From positions 5,269 through 69,268 of the forward strand of contig CAZIUB010000031.1 in NCBI GenBank assembly GCA_964542425.1: a DNA stretch of 64,000 bases, written 5' to 3'. This document shows, piece after piece, positions 53,048 to 62,239 of this stretch (position 1 is its first letter; each line of letters opens with the position of its first letter). The DNA comes from Dongia_A sp964542425 (GTDB lineage Bacteria > Pseudomonadota > Alphaproteobacteria > Dongiales > Dongiaceae). The translations under genes and the position numbers were made by a program. Below the pieces are notes generated by a model. It had not been told where the DNA came from, ran no database searches, and saw nothing but the letters and a program-made list of their open reading frames with translations.

Positions 53048-54040
53048 ATGCGAATCTTGCTGAGAAGCGCCGTCACTGGCGCGGCGACGCTGCTGTGTGC
53101 GTCCTTGGCGATGGCCGATCCGGCCGTTGTGTATGACGCCGGCGGAAAATTCGACAAATCCTTCAACGAGGCGGCCTATAACGGGATCGAGAAATTCAAG
53201 GCGGAATCCGGGACGCCGTATCTGGAATTCGAGGTCCAGGCCGACGCCCAGCGCGAGCAAGCCTTTCGAAAGATGGCGCAGAGGGGCGCCGACCCCATCA
53301 TCGGCATCGGCTTTAGCCAGGAAGCCGCGATCAAGAAGGTAGCGCCGGAATTTCCCGACATCCGCTTCGTGATCATCGATTCGGTGGTCGATCTGCCCAA
53401 CGTGCAGTCGATCGTCTTCAAGGAGCATGAGGGCTCGTATCTGGTCGGCGTGCTGGCGGCGATGGCCAGCCAGACGGGCAAGGTCGGTTTCGTGGGTGGC
53501 ATGGACATTCCGCTCATCCGGCGGTTCGAGTGCGGCTTCGCCCAAGGCGCCAAGGCGATCAACAAGGACGCGGAAGTAGTGGCCAACATGACCGGCACCA
53601 CGCCTACGGCCTGGAACGATCCAACCCGGGGCGCCGAGCTCGCCAAGGGCCAGTTCGATCGGGGCGTCGATGTCGTTTTTGCGGCAGCGGGCGGCACTGG
53701 CCTTGGCGTCTACCAGGCGGCCAAGGACGGTGGCAAGCTGGCGATCGGGGTGGATTCCAACCAGAACTTCATCCATCCAGGCACCATGCTGACCTCGATG
53801 CTGAAGCGGGTCGATGTGGCGGTCTATGACAGCGCCAAGGCAGCGGCCGATGGCACCTGGAAGGCCGGCGTCTCGGTGCTGGGCCTGGCCGAACGAGGCG
53901 TCGATTGGGCGCTTGACGACCACAACAAGGGCCTCATCACCGATGAGATGAAGGCGCGGGTGGAACAGGCCCGGGCCGACATCGTGTCCGGCAAGATTCA
54001 AGTCCACGATTACATGGCCGACAATTCCTGCGCCGATTAG
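53048..54040 (+). CDS. BMP-family ABC transporter substrate-binding protein (nucleoside)
   Basis: 330 residues with signal peptide (GAATLLCASLAMADPAVVYD). DAGGKFDKSFNEAAYNGIEKFK, IIGIGFSQEAAIKKVAPEFPD, FKEHEGSYLVGVLAAM and GGTGLGVYQAAKDGGKLAIGVDSNQ fit BmpA/Med-type binding proteins, which bind purine nucleosides. GGGAGAATCG precedes ATG 53048. First gene of the nucleoside uptake and breakdown operon. Confidence 0.94.
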   Translation: MRILLRSAVTGAATLLCASLAMADPAVVYDAGGKFDKSFNEAAYNGIEKFKAESGTPYLEFEVQADAQREQAFRKMAQRGADPIIGIGFSQEAAIKKVAPEFPDIRFVIIDSVVDLPNVQSIVFKEHEGSYLVGVLAAMASQTGKVGFVGGMDIPLIRRFECGFAQGAKAINKDAEVVANMTGTTPTAWNDPTRGAELAKGQFDRGVDVVFAAAGGTGLGVYQAAKDGGKLAIGVDSNQNFIHPGTMLTSMLKRVDVAVYDSAKAAADGTWKAGVSVLGLAERGVDWALDDHNKGLITDEMKARVEQARADIVSGKIQVHDYMADNSCAD

Positions 54041-54065
54041 GCGCCGGGCGCGCGGATAGTACTTG

Positions 54066-55652
54066 ATGGCGGCGGAACCGAATTCCGCTGCGAACGCCAC
54101 GCCGCCGGTAGTTGCAGGGCCGGCGGCGATCGAGTTGCGCCATATCGACAAGTCCTTCGGTGCCGTACGGGCGAACCGGGATGTGTCGCTCAGCGTGGCC
54201 AAGGGGTCGATTCACGGCATCGTCGGTGAGAATGGCGCTGGCAAATCGACGTTGATGAGCATCCTCTATGGATTCTACAACGCCGATGCGGGCGAGATCC
54301 TGATCGACGGTGCGGTGGTTTCGATTCGGAATTCGGCCGATGCGATCGCGGCCGGAATCGGCATGGTCCATCAACATTTCATGCTGGTGGACACCTTCAC
54401 GGTCCTGGAGAACGTGATGCTGGGGGCCGAAGGCGGGCCCTTGCTGGCGAGGGGTGCTGCCGGCGCCAGGGTCGAGTTGGAGCGCCTGGCCAGGGACTAT
54501 GCATTGGTGGTCGATCCGGACGCAATTACTGGCGAGCTTGCGGTCGGTGCCCAGCAACGTGTGGAAATCCTGAAGGCGCTGTTCCGGCATTGCGAAATCC
54601 TGATTCTGGACGAGCCGACCGGCGTGCTCACGCCTCAGGAGACCGACCAGCTCTTCGAAATCTTGCGGCTGCTGAATCGGCGCGGAACGACGATCCTGCT
54701 GATCACCCACAAACTGCGCGAGATTCTGGCGCTCACCGATACCGTCTCGGTCATGCGTCAAGGGGCAATGGTGGCCACCATCGCGACCGCGAGCGCCTCA
54801 CGCGATCAATTGGCGGAATTGATGGTGGGAAGGAAAGTGCGACTGGATCTCGACAAGTCGCCCGCCATACCGGGCGAGGTCCGGTTGTCGGCCCGCGCAC
54901 TTTCGTTCGGCGACTTTCGAGGCGTGGCGCGTGTGGCGGACGTGTCCTTCGAGGTTCGCGCCGGGGAAATCGTCGGCATTGCCGGGGTCTCCGGGAACGG
55001 GCAGTCGGAGTTGCTGGAGTTGTTGGCCGGCATTCGCCGGCCGAGCGCCGGATCGCTGCGGCTGGGCGGGCGCGAAGTCGATTCCGCCCGGCCCGGAAAC
55101 CCGGCGGAGTTTCGCCGTCTGGGCCTTGCCCACGTGCCGGAAGACCGGCAACGGCTGGGATTGGTCGTCGGGTTTCCAGCCTGGGAATCGGCGGTTCTGG
55201 GCTATCAAGACGAGGCGGAATACACAAAGGGCTGGCTGACGCGACCGGTGGCGATCAGACGCGCGTGTGGCGGGATGATGGAACGCTATGACGTGCGGCC
55301 GCGAAATCCGCTTCTTGGCTCCTCGAAGTTCTCGGGCGGCAACCAGCAGAAGCTGATCCTGGCCCGGGAAATCGAGCGCCGCCCCGCCGTGCTTCTGGTG
55401 GGCCAGCCGACGCGGGGCGTCGATATCGGGGCCATCGCCTTTATCCATCGGCAATTGCTGGCGCTGCGCGATGCCGGTTGCGCCATCTTGTTGGTGTCGG
55501 TCGAGTTAGATGAGATCATGGCGCTCTGCGACCGGATCTTGGTCATGTTCCAGGGGCGGATCGTGGGCGAAGTGGCGGGCGAGGAGGCCGACGAACGCAT
55601 GCTTGGCTTGATGATGGCCAATGCGCATCAGCGGGCGGAGGCCAGGGCGTGA
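54066..55652 (+). CDS. Nucleoside ABC transporter ATPase, two-domain (NupA/RbsA type)
   Basis: 528 residues. Domain 1 has Walker A GENGAGKSTLMSILYGF, LMVHQHFMLVDTFTV-like Q-loop, signature VGAQQRVEILKAL and Walker B ILILDEPTGVLTP. Domain 2 has the degenerate P-loop GVSGNGQSELLELLAG usual for this family, and SSKFSGGNQQKLILAREIE. The overlap of GTGA with the next gene couples translation. The start ATG 54066 replaces a TTG at 54063. Confidence 0.94.
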   Translation: MAAEPNSAANATPPVVAGPAAIELRHIDKSFGAVRANRDVSLSVAKGSIHGIVGENGAGKSTLMSILYGFYNADAGEILIDGAVVSIRNSADAIAAGIGMVHQHFMLVDTFTVLENVMLGAEGGPLLARGAAGARVELERLARDYALVVDPDAITGELAVGAQQRVEILKALFRHCEILILDEPTGVLTPQETDQLFEILRLLNRRGTTILLITHKLREILALTDTVSVMRQGAMVATIATASASRDQLAELMVGRKVRLDLDKSPAIPGEVRLSARALSFGDFRGVARVADVSFEVRAGEIVGIAGVSGNGQSELLELLAGIRRPSAGSLRLGGREVDSARPGNPAEFRRLGLAHVPEDRQRLGLVVGFPAWESAVLGYQDEAEYTKGWLTRPVAIRRACGGMMERYDVRPRNPLLGSSKFSGGNQQKLILAREIERRPAVLLVGQPTRGVDIGAIAFIHRQLLALRDAGCAILLVSVELDEIMALCDRILVMFQGRIVGEVAGEEADERMLGLMMANAHQRAEARA

Positions 55653-56770
55653 GCGCACCCGCGATTCCATTGCCGGGCTGGATCGATGTCGGGCTGATGC
55701 CGCTCATCAACTTGGCGCAAGCGCTGATCGTTGGGGCGATCATCGTCGCCGCCATCGGCGCCGATCCCATCGAAGCCATGCGCCTGTTGGCCGTCGGCGC
55801 CGTCCAGGACGGCGTTGCCATCGGCTACACGCTGTTCTACGCCACGGATTTCATGTTTACCGGCCTTGCGGTAGCCGTGGCCTTTCATGCCGGCCTGTTC
55901 AACATCGGGGGCGAGGGCCAGGCCTATGTCGCCGGGCTGGGTGTGACCTTGACGGTGCTGGCTCTCGATTCCGCCATGCCGGGCGTTTTGTTGATACCCA
56001 TGGCGCTTGCCGCCGCCGCTTTGTTCGGCGCCGCCTGGGCCTTCGTGCCGGCCTATCTGCAAGCCTATCGCGGCAGCCATGTCGTGATTACCACCATCAT
56101 GTTCAATTTTCTGGCCGCGGCGCTGATGGTGTATGTGGGCTCGCATTTGTTGCTGCCGCCGGGCGAGATGCAGCCGGGGAGCCGGGAATTCGCCGATGCC
56201 GCGGGCCTGCCGCCAATGCACGAAGTCCTGCGCGGTCTGGGTGTCGCGATGCCGACCACGCCCCTCAATCTATCGATCCTGTGGGCGCTGATCTCAGCCT
56301 TCCTGGTTTGGGGGTTCTTGTGGCGTACGCGCTGGGGTTATGCGCTGCGCGCCGTCGGCCTGGCGCCGCGCGCGGCCATCTATGCCGGCATCTCGCCGCA
56401 ACGAATGACGCTGGTCGCGATGTGTCTGTCGGGTGCGCTCGCCGGTGGGGTCGCGTTCAATCAATTGATTGGATATCATCACCGACTGCTGCTGGATTTC
56501 GTGGCCGGAGCGGGCTTTACCGGGATTGCCGTCGCGCTGATGGGGCGCAATCATCCGGTCGGGATCATCCTGGCGAGCTTGCTCTTCGGGGCTTTGTATC
56601 AGGGTGGCGCGGAGCTGGCCTTCGAGATTCCCACCATCACCCGGGACATGATCGTGGCCATCCAGGGCCTGATCATCCTGTTCTCCGGGGCATTGGCGTA
56701 CATGAACCGCCCCTGGATCGCGCGGGCCTATTTTGCCCTTCGGCCCAGCACCCTGGCGGCGGAGGCGTGA
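55649..56770 (+). CDS. Nucleoside ABC transporter permease (NupP/YufP type)
   Basis: 373 residues from GTG 55649, about eight to ten membrane segments. FNIGGEGQAYVAGLG and VVITTIMFNFLAAALMVY are the family motifs of BMP-type permeases. Cognate of the permease at 56772. Confidence 0.92.
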   Translation: MSAPAIPLPGWIDVGLMPLINLAQALIVGAIIVAAIGADPIEAMRLLAVGAVQDGVAIGYTLFYATDFMFTGLAVAVAFHAGLFNIGGEGQAYVAGLGVTLTVLALDSAMPGVLLIPMALAAAALFGAAWAFVPAYLQAYRGSHVVITTIMFNFLAAALMVYVGSHLLLPPGEMQPGSREFADAAGLPPMHEVLRGLGVAMPTTPLNLSILWALISAFLVWGFLWRTRWGYALRAVGLAPRAAIYAGISPQRMTLVAMCLSGALAGGVAFNQLIGYHHRLLLDFVAGAGFTGIAVALMGRNHPVGIILASLLFGALYQGGAELAFEIPTITRDMIVAIQGLIILFSGALAYMNRPWIARAYFALRPSTLAAEA

Positions 56771-56771
56771 G

Positions 56772-57746
56772 ATGGACGAGTTCGGCATCATGCTGGTCTC
56801 GACCTTGGCCGCGACCTTGCGGGTGGCGACGACGCTGATCTTTGTTTCCCTGGCAGGGCTCTTCTCCGAGCGCTCGGGCATCATCGATATCGGGCTTGAG
56901 GGCAAAATGTTGGCGGCGGCCTTCGCGGCCGCTTGCGTGGCCAGCCTGACCGGCTCGGCCTGGGCGGCGCTGGCTGGCGCGATGCTGACCGCAACCTTGC
57001 TGGCCCTGCTGCATGGCTTGGCCTGCATCACCTATCGCGGGAACCAGGTGGTGAGCGGGGTTGCGATCAACATCATGGCCTCTGGCCTGACCGTTGTCCT
57101 GGGCAACGCTTGGTATGGGCGTGGCGGACAGACGCCGGATCTGCCGCCCGATGCGCGCTTCATGCCGGTCGAGTTTCCCGCCGCCGACCGGATCGGGGAA
57201 TGGCCGATCCTGGGGCCGCTCTATTCATCGATTCTCGGCGGCCACAATTTGCTGGTCTATCTGGCGCTGGTGCTGGTGCCCGGCGCGTGGTGGTTGTTGT
57301 ATCGGACCCGATTCGGATTGCGCCTACGCGCCGTTGGGGAGGAACCCAAGGTCGTCGACACCGCCGGCATCTCGGTCGCGATGCTGCGCTATCGCGCGGT
57401 GGCGATCTGCGGATTGCTATGCGGATTGGCCGGCGCCTATCTGGCGATCGCGCAGAATGCCTCGTTCACGCGCGACATGACGGCCGGCCAGGGTTTCATC
57501 GGGCTGGCGGCAATGATTTTCGGCAAATGGCGTCCTGGGCCCGCACTGGGCGCCTGTCTGTTGTTCGGATTGCTGGACGCGATCGCCATCAGGTTGCAAG
57601 GGGTCGAATTGGCTGGTATTGGCCAGGTGCCGGTCGAGGCCATCCAGGCGCTGCCCTATTTGCTGACGGTCGTGCTTCTGGCGGGGTTTGTCGGGCGAGC
57701 GCTGGCGCCCGGCGCCATCGGCCAGCCCTATGTGAAGGAGCGCTAG
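56772..57746 (+). CDS. Nucleoside ABC transporter permease (NupQ/YufQ type)
   Basis: 324 residues. Motifs ERSGIIDIGLEGKMLAAAFAA and GNQVVSGVAINIMASGLTV and GQGFIGLAAMIFGKWRP are characteristic. ATG 56772 lies one base after the previous stop. Forms the membrane channel with the 55649 product. Confidence 0.93.
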   Translation: MDEFGIMLVSTLAATLRVATTLIFVSLAGLFSERSGIIDIGLEGKMLAAAFAAACVASLTGSAWAALAGAMLTATLLALLHGLACITYRGNQVVSGVAINIMASGLTVVLGNAWYGRGGQTPDLPPDARFMPVEFPAADRIGEWPILGPLYSSILGGHNLLVYLALVLVPGAWWLLYRTRFGLRLRAVGEEPKVVDTAGISVAMLRYRAVAICGLLCGLAGAYLAIAQNASFTRDMTAGQGFIGLAAMIFGKWRPGPALGACLLFGLLDAIAIRLQGVELAGIGQVPVEAIQALPYLLTVVLLAGFVGRALAPGAIGQPYVKER

Positions 57747-57748
57747 AG

Positions 57749-58141
57749 GTGGACCAGAGGCTTCTGGAGGCGGCGAGGAATGCCATGGCCAGCGCCCATG
57801 CACCTTATTCGCGGTTTCGCGTGGGGGCCGCTGTCCTCGCTGACAATGGCCGAATCTATGGCGGCTGCAATGTCGAGAACGCGGTCTATCCGGAGGGCAT
57901 CTGCGCCGAGACAGCTGCCATCGCTTCCATGGTGTTGGATGGGGGCGGTCGCATTCTCGAGGTCGCGGTCATCGGCGAGGGGGCGGGGCTGGTAACGCCC
58001 TGTGGCGGATGCCGGCAGCGTATCCGGGAATTCGCCTCGGCGGCGGCCGGGATTCACGCCTGCGGACCGGAAGGGGTGAGGCGCAGTTACACCTTGGGTG
58101 AATTGCTGCCCCATGCCTTTGGCCCGGACCAATTGTCGTGA
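57749..58141 (+). CDS. cdd: Cytidine deaminase
   Basis: 130 residues, tetramer-type. RFRVGAAVLADNGRIYGGCNVENAVYPEG and ICAETAAIASM give the C-A-E catalytic motif (Cys zinc ligand and catalytic Glu), and PCGGCRQRIREF the other two zinc cysteines. Converts (deoxy)cytidine to (deoxy)uridine. Start GTG 57749 with AAGGAG eight bases upstream. Overlaps the PNP gene by four bases. Confidence 0.95.
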   Translation: MDQRLLEAARNAMASAHAPYSRFRVGAAVLADNGRIYGGCNVENAVYPEGICAETAAIASMVLDGGGRILEVAVIGEGAGLVTPCGGCRQRIREFASAAAGIHACGPEGVRRSYTLGELLPHAFGPDQLS

Positions 58142-58938
58142 CCGAGGCGGCTCGGATCATTCAGCAATCGAGGCCGGATTTCACGCCTCGCGTCGCAATC
58201 GTGCTTGGCTCTGGGCTGTCGTCCCTGGCAGGGCAAGTGGCCGATCCCATGGCGCTCTCCTATGCGCGCTTGCCCGGGTTTCCGGCAGTCGGCGTGGAGG
58301 GGCATGAGGGGCGACTGGTCCTGGGATGGATCGCAAAGACGCCGGTCGCGATGATGCAGGGCCGGGAGCACTTCTACGAGCACGGCCGAGCCGATGTCAT
58401 GAAGCCCGCCATCCGAACGCTGCGCGCGCTCGGCGCGGAAATCCTGATCGTCACCAATGCTGCTGGCTCGCTCGACCCGGCGATGGGACCCGGATCGGTC
58501 ATGCTGATTGGCGACCACATCAATCTGGTGCAGGCTTCGCCGCTGACGGGAGAAAATGGGAACAATCGTTTCGTCGACATGGTCGGCGCCTATGATTCAG
58601 ATCTGGCGCTACGGGCCAGGGCGGCGGCGCTGGCGCTGAATATCCGCCTGCACGACGGCGTCTATGTATGGGTCTCCGGGCCGCAATTCGAGACCCCGGC
58701 CGAGATCCGCATGGCCGCCATGATTGGCGGAACGGCAATCGGCATGTCGACGGTGCCGGAGGTGATTCTCGCGCGCCATGGTGGCATGCGCGTGGCCGGA
58801 TTCTCCATCATCACCAATCTGGCGGCAGGCATGGGCGCGAAGGGCCTGAGCCACGAACACACGATGCGGAACGCCGTCGAGGCAGCGGAAAAGCTGCGCC
58901 TTTTGCTCACGCGCCTGATCGAGGGTTTGGCGCCGTGA
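58138..58938 (+). CDS. punA: Purine nucleoside phosphorylase (PNP-II family)
   Basis: 266 residues, GTG start overlapping cdd. IVLGSGLSSLAGQV (phosphate), GREHFYEHG, VTNAAGSLDPAMGPGSVMLI, GPQFETPAEIRM (base site) and MSTVPEVILARHGGMRV identify the trimeric PNP family. Cleaves purine nucleosides to base and (deoxy)ribose-1-phosphate, the substrate of the phosphopentomutase encoded downstream. Confidence 0.95.
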   Translation: MTEAARIIQQSRPDFTPRVAIVLGSGLSSLAGQVADPMALSYARLPGFPAVGVEGHEGRLVLGWIAKTPVAMMQGREHFYEHGRADVMKPAIRTLRALGAEILIVTNAAGSLDPAMGPGSVMLIGDHINLVQASPLTGENGNNRFVDMVGAYDSDLALRARAAALALNIRLHDGVYVWVSGPQFETPAEIRMAAMIGGTAIGMSTVPEVILARHGGMRVAGFSIITNLAAGMGAKGLSHEHTMRNAVEAAEKLRLLLTRLIEGLAP

Positions 58939-59696
58939 CCCCGATGGCGCGCGCCCGCCAAGCCATCGGCCTCCTGGACCTGACCAGCCTGAACACCAAC
59001 GACGACGATGCGCGCATCATGCAGCTATGCGCGCGGGCCAGGACCCCGATGGGCGACGTGGCGGCGGTCTGCGTCTGGCCGCGCCTGATTGGGGTTGCGC
59101 GGCGCTCCCTCGAGGGCACCCCGATCAAGGTGGCAGCGGTCGCTAATTTTCCCTCCGGCGCTCCGGATGTCGCCGCGGCAATCGCCGAGTCCAGGTCGAT
59201 CGTGGCGCAAGGTGGGGACGAGGTCGATGTCGTGTTCCCCTACAATTCTTGGTTGAACGGCGCGCACGAGCTTGGCCGCCGATTGGTCGGCTTGTGTCGC
59301 CAGGCCTGCGGGACCAAAGCGCGCCTCAAGGTGATCATAGAGGCCGGCTGCCTATGGCGGGACCAGATCATCCTCGAGGTTTCGCGCGAGGCGATCGCGG
59401 CCGGCGCCGATTTCATCAAGACATCGACCGGCAAGAGCGCCATTTCGGCCACGCCCGAGGCGGCGAGGGTGATGCTGGCCGCGATCAAGGAGAGCGGCGG
59501 AATGTGTGGGCTGAAAGTGTCGGGTGGCATCCGCGATGCCCAGGCCGCCGCTGGTTACCTTGACATCGCCGCTCGCGCGATGGGCGAGGACTGGATTTCG
59601 CCCGCGACCTTCCGTTTCGGCGCCAGCGGCGTCCTTGACAATCTTCTCGCGGTCGCGGCCGGGCAAACCGAGGTTCAACGCCGGGGTGGCTATTGA
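58935..59696 (+). CDS. deoC: Deoxyribose-phosphate aldolase
   Basis: 253 residues. ADFIKTSTGKSAISATPEAA contains the Schiff-base lysine (Lys in FIKTS), and VKVSGGIRDAQAA the phosphate/catalytic Lys region; LLDLTSLNTNDDDARI replaces the usual 'DHT' with D-L-T. It splits deoxyribose-5-phosphate to acetaldehyde and glyceraldehyde-3-phosphate. GTG 58935 overlaps the PNP stop (GTGA); ATG 58944 is an alternative. Confidence 0.93.
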   Translation: MTPMARARQAIGLLDLTSLNTNDDDARIMQLCARARTPMGDVAAVCVWPRLIGVARRSLEGTPIKVAAVANFPSGAPDVAAAIAESRSIVAQGGDEVDVVFPYNSWLNGAHELGRRLVGLCRQACGTKARLKVIIEAGCLWRDQIILEVSREAIAAGADFIKTSTGKSAISATPEAARVMLAAIKESGGMCGLKVSGGIRDAQAAAGYLDIAARAMGEDWISPATFRFGASGVLDNLLAVAAGQTEVQRRGGY

Positions 59697-61015
59697 TGCT
59701 GCCCCAGGAGATCATTCGCAGGAAACGCGACGGATATCCGTTATCCGTGGAGGAAATCGATTTTTTCGTGCGCGGCCTGACCGATGGGTCCGTCGGCGAG
59801 GGACAGGTGGCCGCGCTGGCCATGGCGGTCTTCTTTCGCGGCATGGACATGGCCGAGCGCGTGGCCCTGACCCAAGCCATGACACGCTCCGGTGAGGTCA
59901 TCGATTGGTCGAATGTTGGTCTCTCCGGGCCGGCGGTCGACAAGCACTCGACCGGTGGAGTCGGGGACAAGGTTTCGGTCATGCTGGCCCCGATCGCGGC
60001 GGCCTGCGGGTGCCATGTGCCGATGATTTCCGGGCGCGGGCTCGGCCATACCGGGGGTACACTGGACAAGCTCGATTCCATCCCCGGTTATCGCACGCAG
60101 CCCGACACTGCGCTGTTCCGGCGCGTGGTACGGGAAGTGGGTTGCGCGATCGTCGGGCAGACCGCGAATCTGGTGCCTGCGGACAAGAGGCTCTACGCGA
60201 TCCGCGACGTGACCGCGACCGTCGAATCGGTGCCGCTCGTCACCGCCTCGATCCTGTCCAAGAAGCTCGCGGCCGGGCTGGATGGCCTGGTGATGGACAT
60301 CAAGACCGGAAATGGCGCCTTCATGGAAACACCGGAAGCGGCGCGGGAGCTGGGCGAAAGCATCGTCGGCGTGGCTTCTGTCGCCGGGTTGCCGACTCGG
60401 GCGCTGATGACCGACATGAATCAGGTGCTGGGACGCAGTGCTGGCCATACCGTCGAGATTCGCGAGGCGATCGACTTCCTGACCGGCAAGAACAGGGAAG
60501 AGCGCCTGGCGACGGTGACCCTGGCGCTGGCCGCGGAAATGCTGCTCACGATTGGCATCGCCGACAATCCTGACCAGGCGCGAATCAGTGCCGATGCTGG
60601 CCTCAATTCCGGGCGCGCGGCGGAAATCTTCGCGCGAATGGTGGCCGCCATGGGTGGACCCTTGGACCTTCTGGAGCATGCGGACAAGCATCTGGCCCGG
60701 GCGCCCGTGGCGCGGGCGGTCATTGCCGAAAGCCGGGGCTGGATCGCGTCAATGGATACGCGGGCGATCGGATTGACGCTCATCGATTTGGGAGGTGGCC
60801 GCCGCCGGGTCGAGGATGCAATCGATCATCGCGTGGGGCTGAGCGATCTGCGCGCGATCGGCGCGGAAGTGGGGCCGGATCTGCCGCTGTGCCTAGTGCA
60901 CGCAGCCGAGGAGGCCGGCGCCGAGCGGGCCGCCGCCGCCATTCGGGCCGCGATCACCATCGGCGACGCGCCTGGAGTTCCGAGCCCGGTCATCGTCGAT
61001 CGAATCGTGCCATAA
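59696..61015 (+). CDS. deoA: Thymidine phosphorylase
   Basis: 439 residues. DKHSTGGVGDKVSVMLAPIAAA is the phosphate-binding block and SGRGLGHTGGTLDKLDSIPGY the pyrimidine-phosphorylase signature; VMDIKTGNGAFM follows. Phosphorolyses thymidine and deoxyuridine to base and deoxyribose-1-phosphate. ATG 59696 overlaps the deoC stop by one base. Confidence 0.96.
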   Translation: MLPQEIIRRKRDGYPLSVEEIDFFVRGLTDGSVGEGQVAALAMAVFFRGMDMAERVALTQAMTRSGEVIDWSNVGLSGPAVDKHSTGGVGDKVSVMLAPIAAACGCHVPMISGRGLGHTGGTLDKLDSIPGYRTQPDTALFRRVVREVGCAIVGQTANLVPADKRLYAIRDVTATVESVPLVTASILSKKLAAGLDGLVMDIKTGNGAFMETPEAARELGESIVGVASVAGLPTRALMTDMNQVLGRSAGHTVEIREAIDFLTGKNREERLATVTLALAAEMLLTIGIADNPDQARISADAGLNSGRAAEIFARMVAAMGGPLDLLEHADKHLARAPVARAVIAESRGWIASMDTRAIGLTLIDLGGGRRRVEDAIDHRVGLSDLRAIGAEVGPDLPLCLVHAAEEAGAERAAAAIRAAITIGDAPGVPSPVIVDRIVP

Positions 61016-61021
61016 ATAGAC

Positions 61022-62239
61022 ATGCCCCGAGCCATCATCCTGGTCCTGGATTCGTTCGGCATCGGCGCCACCGAGGACGCTGCGGATTTCGGCGACCGAG
61101 GTGCCGACACCCTGGGCCATATTGCCGAGGCATGCGCCAGCGGTAGTGCCGATTGCGCGGGATTGCGGGCCGGAGCGCTTAGGCTTCCCAATCTGGCGCG
61201 CTGGGGCCTTGGTCAGGCGGCGGCCCTCAGTTCAGGGCGGGTGCCGGCCGGGTTGGCCATCGATCGCGTTACCGGTGCCTATGGTTGCGCCGCCGAGCGG
61301 AGCCGTGGCAAGGATACGCCAAGCGGCCACTGGGAAATCGCCGGCTTTCCGGTCGATTTCGATTGGGGCTATTTTCCACGCACGGTGCCGTGTTTTCCCA
61401 CGGACCTGACCGATCGGCTGATCGCCGAATTCGAGTTGCCGGGAATCCTCGGTAACAAACATGCTTCGGGAACCGAAATCATCGCCGAGCTTGGCGAGGC
61501 CCATCTCCGCACCGGCCAGCCAATCTGCTACACCTCCGCCGATAGCGTGTTCCAGGTGGCGGCGCACGAGCAGCGTTTCGGCCTGGACCGGCTCTATCGA
61601 TTGTGCGCGCGGGCCAAGGAATTGCTGGAGCCGCTGAGCGTGGTGCGGGTGATCGCGCGGCCGTTTTTGGGCGAGGATCGGGCCAGCTTTCGACGCACCG
61701 CCAAGAGACGCGACTACACCACGCCACCGCCCGGAGAAACGCTGCTGGACCGGTTGGTGGCTCGAGGCGGGACAGTCTGGTCGGTGGGCAAGATCGCCGA
61801 TATCTTTGCCGGCCGGGGCATCACCGAGGCTCTCAAAGCAGACGACAACCAGGGGCTATTCGATCGAACGCTGGAGGCAATGAATCGCGCGCCCGATCGA
61901 TCGCTCATCTTCGCGAATTTCGTGGATTTCGACATGCTCTACGGCCATCGCCGCGACGTACTGGGCTATGCCGCCGCGCTGGAGGCATTCGACCGGCGAA
62001 TCCCGGAGCTGGAATCCCGCCTGGTGCCGGGCGATCTGGTTCTGGCGACCGCCGATCATGGCTGCGATCCAACCTGGCCTGGCACCGACCACACGCGCGA
62101 GCATGTCCCGGTTCTTTTCACGGGCGCGACCCCGAAACCCGGATCGCTGGGCCGGCGCCGGAGTTTCGCCGATATGGGCCAGACACTGGCCGGCCACCTC
62201 GGCCTGGGCAAACTCGCATTCGGAGAGGCGTGCTTCTGA
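61022..62239 (+). CDS. deoB: Phosphopentomutase
   Basis: 405 residues, alkaline-phosphatase superfamily. MPRAIILVLDSFGIGATEDA holds the first metal Asp, DRGADTLGHIAE the catalytic Thr region, and ATADHGCDPTWPGTDHTREHVPVL the C-terminal metal cluster. Interconverts (deoxy)ribose-1-phosphate and -5-phosphate, linking DeoA and PunA to DeoC. Six bases after deoA; stop shares its last base with the next ATG. Confidence 0.96.
   Translation: MPRAIILVLDSFGIGATEDAADFGDRGADTLGHIAEACASGSADCAGLRAGALRLPNLARWGLGQAAALSSGRVPAGLAIDRVTGAYGCAAERSRGKDTPSGHWEIAGFPVDFDWGYFPRTVPCFPTDLTDRLIAEFELPGILGNKHASGTEIIAELGEAHLRTGQPICYTSADSVFQVAAHEQRFGLDRLYRLCARAKELLEPLSVVRVIARPFLGEDRASFRRTAKRRDYTTPPPGETLLDRLVARGGTVWSVGKIADIFAGRGITEALKADDNQGLFDRTLEAMNRAPDRSLIFANFVDFDMLYGHRRDVLGYAAALEAFDRRIPELESRLVPGDLVLATADHGCDPTWPGTDHTREHVPVLFTGATPKPGSLGRRRSFADMGQTLAGHLGLGKLAFGEACF

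Noticed and set aside
54066..62239. Possible sugar (ribose/autoinducer-2) uptake operon because of the RbsA-like ATPase
   Set aside because: The BMP-type binding protein, its two permeases and the cdd-punA-deoCAB genes point to nucleosides.
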